From Lepas anatifera (taxonomy: Eukaryota > Arthropoda > Thecostraca > Lepadidae): a stretch of DNA of 64,000 nucleotides. Made by a program: the position numbers and the translations under genes. Below the pieces are notes generated by a model. That model had not been told where the DNA came from. It searched no databases and saw only the letters and a list, made by a program, of their open reading frames with translations. How positions within the stretch are numbered: the stretch's first letter is position 1; each line of letters starts with the position of its first letter. The stretch is from contig JAOTON010000202.1 of assembly GCA_034440635.1 (NCBI GenBank), positions 248,001 to 312,000 of the forward strand, read 5' to 3'. Of this stretch, positions 56,761 through 64,000 are shown piece by piece.

Positions 56761-57784
56761 CCCGCGCCCCACCGGGGTCCGGCGCCACCTTCGCCCCACC
56801 GGGGGCCATCGATGGCCCCCTCTAACTCCGAAAATATGGGCGTTAGCGTAAATCTGCAAAGTGCAATAGAAAGCTTGCGTGAATTCAGTAAGAAATTACT
56901 TCGTATGTTTTAGTGCTCAGGTCAATGGTTTGACCTCCAGAGGTCAAATTAGGTCAAGATCGGCTATTTTCACTCAAATATGCAATGATTAAGCAAACTG
57001 GGCATAACTCTTATGTCATTAGAGCTATTGAGGCCTGGTAAAGTAAATTTGATAGAAAATTGCCAGTACTTTTTCCGCTATGTGGAACGTAAAGACCTCC
57101 CGCCAGTGGTTTGACCTCCAGAGGTCACCTCGTGACCTAATATGACCTGAGGTCATGAAAGGTCAAAAAGTGACCTTTCTGTATATCAAATGAAAGCCAG
57201 TGACAAGACAAACACGATGGTGTTTGTTTCACCGCTCTAGCTTAATTAGGTCAAAAGTTATTGCCAAAATACTGTTTTTGACCTCTGGTGACCTTGGATG
57301 ACCTTGGAAAAGTCAAAGAGCAAATATGACCCCTGGGATCCGTGAAAGGGTGTCCAAAAACGTTGTTCTAAGCATTCTGAGTATTTTCAATCATTTTTGT
57401 GGCTTTTATATCATGAAACAACTTTTCCCTATGCTTTTCCAATGGGAGAGGTCGCCTCGTGACCTGACCTCAGGGCACGAAATCGAAAAAATCCCGGATA
57501 TACACCTTGTAGACCCTGGAGGGGTCATGAAGTGTAGGAAGTTTCAAATCGATTGACTTTGAAATGTAGCTCTTACAGAGCTCTAAAGGTGAAGTGAGGT
57601 GACCTTGGTTGACCTCGTCTGGTGACCTGACCTTGGGTGACCCGGGGTAAAAAATTTCAGATATGATGGGAAAATGATGCAGTGAGAGGTAGAGCCCTCA
57701 ACCGCGGTGCTGCGCCTCGTCGTTTTTCTGCTATCCCGGAAAAACCTTAGGGGGGCCATCGATGGCCCCCCGGTGGGGCGAGGG
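56761..57784 (+). mobile_element. TTAA family 1 element, full length
   Basis: 1024 bp between TTAA at 56757-56760 and 57785-57788. Same orientation and structure as 45871 and 54140. Confidence 0.95.
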
Positions 57785-57788
57785 TTAA

Positions 57789-58239
57789 GATCATTTCACT
57801 AGATCATAGGTTACAGACCAAGGTCATATAAACATTATCACAATTGTTGATCGCACAGATTTCGGTCACATGACGTTCCCTGGCAATACGTGTATGATGT
57901 TTTTATGTTACAGCTGAGATTACAGAATGCTAAGTTCCAGGTCACAGGCCAAAGACCGTGGGTCAAGGTCAAACTCATTGATTGCTTAAAGGTTGCTTCT
58001 ATGCAAGCTTCAACGTATGTGCATCCATTATGGAAATATCTCACGTTGTGGTGTCATTGGTGAATTACCTTGACCGACCTCGACCTAAATATTCCAGAGA
58101 AAACAATTTATGTCTTCTCTTTATGAAATTTGCCCGCTCAAAGTGTATTCGCGACTAAATAAAAAAATTAAAAAAATAAGTAAATAAATAAAATAAAATT
58201 TAAAAAAATATAAAAAATATAAAAAAATAAAAAAACTTT
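57789..58239. other. Unassigned; A-rich stretch near 58160-58240
   Basis: AGGTCA/TGACCT hexamers continue here at lower density. The A-rich run is low complexity. Confidence 0.4.
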
Positions 58240-58957
58240 GTTTCGCACAGTAACGGCATTTCGCTAAGTGTCAGGTACGGCCTACATTTGACCTCTATGA
58301 CCTCATTTGACCTTGAGAATACTGGTCTAGGTCCATGAAATCTAGCTTAAAAACACATTCTACAGCCCTCACAAAACCTGCAACACGCGTTTTGCTAACC
58401 CTCTTAATTGGTGAAATCTCAGGGGAGGCATTTCGGGACCTCTTCATTACGTGTTGATGCCAGGCTACCCTCCACTAAGCGTGTTAAAAACACTAGTAGA
58501 TATAAAAAATGGATGTTCTAATCTATTTTAATGGGAGGAGAAAAGTTCAATCTTTAATTTGGAACATGCCATTTTGAACAAAAGGTGTACCAGCAAATTT
58601 TGAATGTGACCTTAGGTCAAGGTCAAATCACAACTTTTTTTCACAAGTGACCTAGGGTCAAACAGACTTCAGATTCGAGTTCTTTGGCGCATTTCAGACA
58701 GGAAAATATATACTTTAACCATATTTCATCCGTCTCTGTGGGTTTTATGATCACCTAAAAAATGCACTGTAAGCAGATTTTCAAAAAATGCCTGAGGCAA
58801 TAACTTCTAAAGTTTTACTCCAATCGAGCTAAAACTTTCAGATTCGTCTTTAGGGCCCATGAGAACCCTATAAAATTATTTTGAAGAAAATCGAAGAGGT
58901 ACCGTGTAGATTTGCAATTTGCCTGGTCGATTGATGCTGGAATTGCCCAGGGGCTAC
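58240..58957 (-). repeat. Right arm of long inverted repeat (type C)
   Basis: Reverse complement of 52640-53360, ending GGTCGATTGATGCTGGAATT. It includes the TTAA at 58484-58487 at the matching place. Divergence between arms is appreciable, so not recent. Confidence 0.85.
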
Positions 58958-59014
58958 GAGAACGTACACAGTTCTTCAAGAGCACCTTGGGCTCTTCGCT
59001 GTTTTTCAGTGAAG

Positions 59015-59615
59015 GCTGGATGCAGGGGCAGAGTGGTTGGAGCGGGCAGAGGCGGATGAAGGGGCAAAGGCGGATGCAGGGGCAGGGGGCGGATGGAGGA
59101 ACAAAGGCAGATGCATGGACAGAGGCGGAGGCAGGCGCAGAGACGAATGGAGGGGCACACGAGGAGGCAGACAGCTGAGGCGGGTGCAGGAGACAGAGGC
59201 TGATGCAGGAGACAGAGGCGGATTCAGGAGCGGATGCAGGGGGCGGAGGCGGATTCAGGAGCAGAAGCAGTGAAAGAGGCAGATGCAGTGGCAGAGTCAG
59301 ATGAAGGGATAGAGGCGGATGAAGGGACAGGAGTGAATGAATGAGCAGATGTGGTGCAGAGGCAGATACAGTTCGAAGGGCAGAGGGGATGCGGGGGCAG
59401 AGACGATTGTAGGAGATAGATACCGATGTACAGGCAGGGACGGATACAGAGGGCAGAGGCAGAGGCATGAACAGAGGCGGATGCAGAAGTGAATACAGAT
59501 AGAGGGGCAAAGGTGGATGCAGATGGTTGACGCGGATGCAGGAGATAGAGGCCGATATACAGGTAGGGGCAGATGCCGAAGGTAGAAGCGGATGCAGGAG
59601 GCAAAGGCGGATGAA
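59015..59615 (+). repeat. Degenerate minisatellite, GAGGCGGATGCAGG phrase
   Basis: About 600 bp of purine-rich repeats built from GGCAGAGGCGGATGCAGG variants with unit lengths of roughly 12-24. The 303-residue frame on the - strand (Ser/Ala/Pro/Leu-rich) is its antisense translation, not a gene. Related text at 32570-32760. Confidence 0.85.
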
Positions 59616-60014
59616 ATGGGAGGGTTCAGGGCAGCTTTTGCCCATCCTTACGGCAGGTACGGAAACCTTGGGGCAGAAACTAACACTTGGGGCAGCACTG
59701 ACACACCAAGGCAGGTAGTGAACCACCGAAAAATAAAGAAAAGAAACAACGAGTATTGGTTTTTGGTGACCTTCCTGTAGAAAAAATCAAAATGCATGGC
59801 CCTGTGGAATAATATGGGAGGGTTCAGGGCAGCTTTTGCCCATCCTTACGGCAGGTACGGAAACCTTGGGGCAGAAACTAACACTTGGGGCAGCACTGAC
59901 ACACCAAGGCAGGTAGTGAACCACCGAAAAATAAAGAAAAGAAACAACGAGTATTGGTTTTTGGTGACCTTCCTGTAGAAAAAATCAAAATGCATGGCCC
60001 TGTGGAATAATATG
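59616..60014. repeat. Perfect 198 bp tandem duplication
   Basis: 59616-59813 and 59814-60011 appear identical base for base, and the match extends 3 more bases. It starts at the end of the minisatellite. 198 is a multiple of three, so both copies show the same short frame. Confidence 0.95.
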
Positions 60015-62410
60015 CCTCAGCAAACCAATATATGCTCCAATTAGGCCAGGATTTGAGCTGCCCTAAACATCACTTCGAGATGCCTGTCACATTCTGCAGA
60101 CTGGATGACAGTGATGTACCTGACAGAATATTGTAGAAGAGGGATAGAGGCATATAAATTTAGGCATGTGCCCCTAAAATTCATTTTATCATTTTTCACC
60201 CGATTATTTTGCATCATATACCAATAACTGTCAACAACTTTCAACTCGGATCAGCAAAACCCATAAAGATGGTGTAAAAGTGCTGCATTGCATATTCAAC
60301 TAAAAAATTACAAAATAGTAAATTGTGTTATATATGCTGTAAAGAAAACCGAAACTCAGCATTTCCCCTTTGTTGGCTCTTGATAATTAACTGTCAGCAA
60401 AAAGTCATAACCGCATTCAAATACTACATCAAGCCTTTGTAGCTTAGTTGTTTGTGTTTGAGTTTGTAAAATTGAATTCACAATAAGTTGGTAAACTGTT
60501 AATTGGCTCTTGCTCATGTAATCCTGAATCCAAAATATTCAGTGCAACCATACACTCTGACTCAGCTATAAAACAGAAGCCGTTTTCACAACGTGAATTA
60601 AATCTTGGGAGTCTTTTTGAAAGGTTTTTGGTAGCACTGTAAGATTGCTGCCATTTATCGGATTTTCACAAGAGTCTTGGGAATTTATTGAGTACAATTA
60701 TCTGGCACATCTGGCAATGCTTCAGTGTCGCCGGGCAACCTGTGTTGAGTGTTACGGATTTTAATAGGATGAAATTCAACTTTAATAAGTCATATAATAA
60801 GGAGTGAAATTTGCATCAGTTATACTCCTTCTACCCCAGTCGCTTCAACCACTTATGGTTTTTCTCTCAGGTTGTATATAAGCTGTGTAGTAAGTTCAAA
60901 ACAAAAGGAGTAGGGACTAGGGTAACGTCTGCTCGTGTAATACTCAGGTAACTTTCCAATTACATTGATAAAAAAGTTTATTACCTAGGTAACCAACTCG
61001 CATACGAGCAGGGATGTCCTAAACAAAGGGTAACAGGCAGAGGAATCCCTAAATGTAAATTAGGGTGGATATTATGCCAAGTTTTTGGTGGTTGAATGAT
61101 GTAAGTTTTCTGCATTCTCATTACAATTAATGTGTCGATCCACCCAAATTCTGAGACGTGCTAAATTTATTGGTGAATTGTTTGAACAGTATCATTTGAA
61201 GACAAACAATTTGGTCCAAACTTTTCTTCCACTGCATGTTATCCCCCTATTTCTAGTCGGAGCATCTCCCCAAATAAAAACTAAGTGGCGACGTCCCGTA
61301 TCCTTATTGCAGGGTATGGGTGTTTTGACTGTAAGCGGTTTTTACCTTGAAGTAGGCACAACTGAAAAATTATAATTTATCTTGGTTTCTCAGGTCTGCT
61401 TGGGTATATTTGCTATATGCAACTAGCAATACAAAACACTTTGCTTATTATTCGAATAGAGGTATATCTGCTTTTTAGGTCGCTTTTTTTTGGGTGGTTC
61501 CATGTGAAATACAGGATATGTAAAGATTATCCTTGTTTTTAAAAAATACCCACAGACAATAATGCTAATTCATCATAATAAGATGGTGTAGCTTTGTTGG
61601 TTGCATTGCTCATTTACCAAAAAGATCCTGGGTTTTCTGAGATGTCTAAAAAGTAATTAAAGGAGTTTCCTGATGTTGATCATTTTGTCATACTATTGGG
61701 ATTCATCCTTTGATACCTTAAAAGTATCAAGCTATTAAATGGTGCAGTATCAGGCTTAACTTTGGCATCATTTGGGAATTCTGTGTGACAGCAAGTCACT
61801 TGGTGCCCCACATCGGCGCCCCTTCTAGTCAGCGGCACTGTCTCATAATTTTTACAGGGTGGACTTACCCGAGCTGGTGCTAGCTGGAGAAAGCCAATTT
61901 TGAGCATATTTAGTACCTGACAGCATTAATGATGACGGACAAAAAATTTTGGGCGGACATCCCCCTGGTTGGCCAACAAGGGAGATGCCTCCCCCCGTTT
62001 TCAGCTCCTATGCTTCTAGTGATGTGAACCAAACTTTGAGGTTGACATGCTGGGTGAATCAACCCCACATGCTTCAGCAAGCTTGGCTTTGCACATTAGA
62101 CATCTACAGCTGAAATTTATTGAGTATTTACTCCAGGCAAATACAATGGATGGTACTATTCTATCCAAAGAGTGAGAAGTTGAGGTACATTGCTTTTACC
62201 ATTATTGTACCATGCTAGATTCACTGACACACTGCCCATTTCACCATGTTGACCTACAAACCCCAAAGTATGTTTGGTGAGCTATCGCCGATGGAGTTGG
62301 CCGCCTACCGGAGATTGCGGGGCAACTTGCCGGTCGTGGCATTGTGAGAAGGTATTCGGCGGCGGTGGCTTCCCCACCTAGGCCTGCGACAACGGTAGTC
62401 GCCTGGGTAA
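60015..62410. other. Mostly unassigned; possible MIF4G-like exon near 61130-61230
   Basis: The frame from 61130 reads ILRRAKFIGELFEQYHLKT, which resembles the KFIGELF segment of MIF4G domains (eIF4G-type proteins). The resemblance covers only about 20 residues, with no clear splice sites and no neighbouring exon. Otherwise nothing is seen in this 2.4 kb, which is the least repeat-like part of the window. Confidence 0.2.
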
Positions 62411-62414
62411 CTGC

Positions 62415-62470
62415 GGCCCAACCCGGACCAGCGGCGGCGACGGCCCAACCCGGGCCAGCGGCGGCTCCTA
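62415..62470. repeat. 27 bp GC-rich tandem repeat, two copies
   Basis: GGCCCAACCCGGACCAGCGG and GGCCCAACCCGGGCCAGCGG, each followed by CGGC. Confidence 0.7.
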
Positions 62471-62610
62471 GGAACAGCGGTGGCCCCCTCTGATTCAATT
62501 GGTCCTCGCCATACTCGTGAACGTGACACCGGCGATGTATTGACGAAGAAGTTCGATGAGCCGATGTGCAGTCTATGGCGTCATGGTCTCCCCCCTTCCC
62601 CAACTATCCA

Positions 62611-62717
62611 TCGCCTCGCGCCTCACGAACACCGTCGCCTCCCGCCTTGCTAGTGCCGTCACCCTCCGCCTCACCAGTGCCGTCACCTCCCACCTCACTA
62701 ATTCCGTCACCTCGCGT
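62611..62717 (+). repeat. 24 bp minisatellite, 4.4 copies
   Basis: Units of the type CCTCCCGCCTCACCAGTGCC start at 62611, 62635, 62659, 62683 and 62707. The frame through it gives an 8-residue repeat (VASRLASA type), which I read as a consequence of the unit length. Confidence 0.85.
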
Positions 62718-62720
62718 ACA

Positions 62721-63350
62721 CCGAAGGATAGACCCTCGGCGCCATCTGAAATGGTCACGGCAACCCCTAAAAGTTGAATTGCGCCCCCTAAAATGTCGCT
62801 TCCCACCCACTACCCCCCTAGTATGCAGGAATCAGTGCCCATCGATAGGATTTTGCGCCCACCTTAAAAGTTTTGCAGGCAAATAGCGGCGCACACTGGA
62901 AAGGTGCCCCCGACGATCGGCAATCTCGGAGTCGTCCATGCCTTCCCGGGGGTGCCATCCGGACCAGCGGCGCATTTTTTGACCGGAAAAAATATTTCAG
63001 GCGGGCGCAAAATCCTAGCAATGGGTGCCGATTTTTGCATCCTTGGAGAAAGGGCGGGAAGCGACATTTCAGGGGGCGCCATCAACCCTTCAGGCGGCGC
63101 CGCAACCATCCAGGGGCATAGGCAGACCCAGGGGTTGGGGCACGTGCCCCTCCGATTGACCCTCTGCACCCCCTGAAATGGTCACGGTGCCCCTAAAATT
63201 TCGGTTCCCCCAGAATGTGAAAATCGGCGCCCACCGATGGGATTTTGTGCCCACCTCATATGTTTTTTTCTGGTTAAAAGTGGCCCCCCGGGTCCGGATG
63301 GCGCCAACCCGGAAAGGTACCCCCGATCGGCCATCCTGGATCCGCCTATG
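62721..63350. mobile_element. Three adjacent GGATCC-type MITEs (+, -, +)
   Basis: Copy 62721-62940 (+), copy 62941-63116 (-, lacking one end) and copy 63117-63350 (+, ending CCTGGATCCGCCTATG). Alternating orientation means the cluster can fold on itself. All share CGCCCA-CGATRGGATTTTG and CCTGAAATGGTCACGG blocks. Confidence 0.8.
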
Positions 63351-63817
63351 ATCCAGAGGCGCATATGATCGATCGGAGGGGCACCTGCCCCTTTAATTGA
63401 CCCCCAATCTGTATGATAGGAATCTGACTGTATCCTGACTGTATCTGCCTGACTGCGGCACGAAATTGGTAACGATAAAATAATTTCGATCAAATATTCA
63501 ACTTTTGTTCCTAAAATACATGTAAAATAACGATCGTAGCTCACATACCGTGAGTAAACATTCATTAGAGAACAAACTTGGCGTTGCTTCATTATCGCCC
63601 AAGTTTCCCGAACGCGGCCTCTCTATAGGGCCTTGAGCGCGGCCATGCTGCTCTCAGTAAACTGTCCGGTGATTGGTTCTTGGCCATGACGTAGTTAGTG
63701 ACGTCAAGCTGGCATCTCGTGCCTAAGTAGCCGACCTCAAAATTCGCTTCTGCATATGGAAGCCTTTGAAAAATCCCTCCAGACAAATCTAGAGACCGAA
63801 AAGACCGGATCTAGAGG
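63351..63817. other. Unassigned DNA
   Basis: Nothing recognised. Confidence 0.3.
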
Positions 63818-63878
63818 CTTGGGAGACTTTTGAAAAAACCGACCCTGGAGGTCGGTTTTTTTCAAAAAGACCCCCAAG
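63818..63878. repeat. Strong hairpin, stem about 27 bp
   Basis: Arms CTTGGGAGACTTTTGAAAAA.. and ..TTTTTCAAAAAGACCCCCAAG with CCGACC/GGTCGG next to a 5-base loop; one or two mismatches and a one-base bulge. Confidence 0.85.
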
Positions 63879-63892
63879 ATCTTGGGATATTT

Positions 63893-64000
<108 letters not shown>

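Larger units (their letters stand above)
53101..58483. mobile_element. Candidate autonomous TTAA element (family 3) with nested insertions
   Basis: TTAA at 53097-53100 and 58484-58487. Ends CACGCACAGTGGAGGG and, inward from the right, CACGCTTAGTGGAGGG, homologous for about 260 bp inward. The span holds a transposase-like gene (53506-55842) plus two family 1 elements and two MITEs that arrived later; without those it would be about 2.7 kb. Terminal style matches families 2 and 4. Caution: the sequence outside both TTAAs is also inverted-repeated, so the true unit may be larger. Confidence 0.5.

Noticed and set aside
58815..59726. 303-residue Pro/Leu/Ser-rich frame on the - strand
   Set aside because: It is antisense to a minisatellite and its repeats follow the DNA repeat.
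62241..62777. GC-rich frames including an 8-residue repeat protein
   Set aside because: The 24 bp DNA unit forces the repeat and there is no recognisable domain or start context.

Overview
This 64 kb window looks like animal nuclear DNA, probably from an invertebrate with a large, transposon-rich genome. I found no confident host gene. The evidence is two kinds of non-LTR retrotransposon (LINE), tRNA-derived SINEs, many short DNA transposons with clear target-site duplications (TSDs), a roughly 400 bp (CA)n tract and several (TA)n tracts. I cannot name the species. One LINE carries a 2A-like peptide near its N-terminus, which is known mainly from marine invertebrate LINEs, but that is only a hint.

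Layout, left to right. 1-5190: a decayed L1/Tx1-type LINE on the + strand ending in poly(A). 5684-6081: (CA)n. 7677-8726: two small DNA transposons. About 10200-17470: a second L1/Tx1-type LINE on the - strand with an intact 1257-residue ORF2, an ORF1 broken by one frameshift, and a 2 kb spacer. 17880-18060: a tRNA-like SINE. 18501-32377: a series of TTAA-flanked elements, a 5'-truncated CR1/Jockey-like LINE (24850-27343, - strand) and a long inverted repeat with TA cores (21853-22520). 33787-39583: a nest in which an old TTAA element contains a nearly full-length 2A-bearing LINE, which in turn contains a younger copy of the same TTAA family. 39207-43868: a 2.2-2.4 kb tandem duplication, one copy holding a SINE and the other showing the empty site. 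43870-52640: further TTAA copies, GGATCC-type MITEs, minisatellites and unassigned DNA. 52640-58960: long inverted arms around a broken transposase-like gene, itself split by a TTAA element and a hAT-type MITE. 58960-64000: minisatellites, a perfect 198 bp tandem duplication, three head-to-head GGATCC MITEs, a strong hairpin and (TA)n at the window edge.

The main system is a superfamily of TTAA-inserting elements of about 0.8-1.0 kb. At least five sequence families share TTAA TSDs, termini beginning CCCKC or CACGC, a family-specific GC-rich perfect palindrome just inside the ends, a second small hairpin (GTTTTTC...GAAAAAC) next to it, and interiors packed with AGGTCA/TGACCT hexamers (about 19 exact hits in one 1004 bp copy, about 0.5 expected by chance). 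Two copies interrupt reading frames that become continuous when the element and one TTAA are removed, which proves the target site. A larger TTAA-flanked unit (53101-58483) with related ends contains the transposase-like gene and is a candidate for an autonomous relative. The AGGTCA hexamer matches the nuclear-receptor half-site, so these elements could spread such sites, or the hexamers could be transposase-binding repeats. Both readings are inference.
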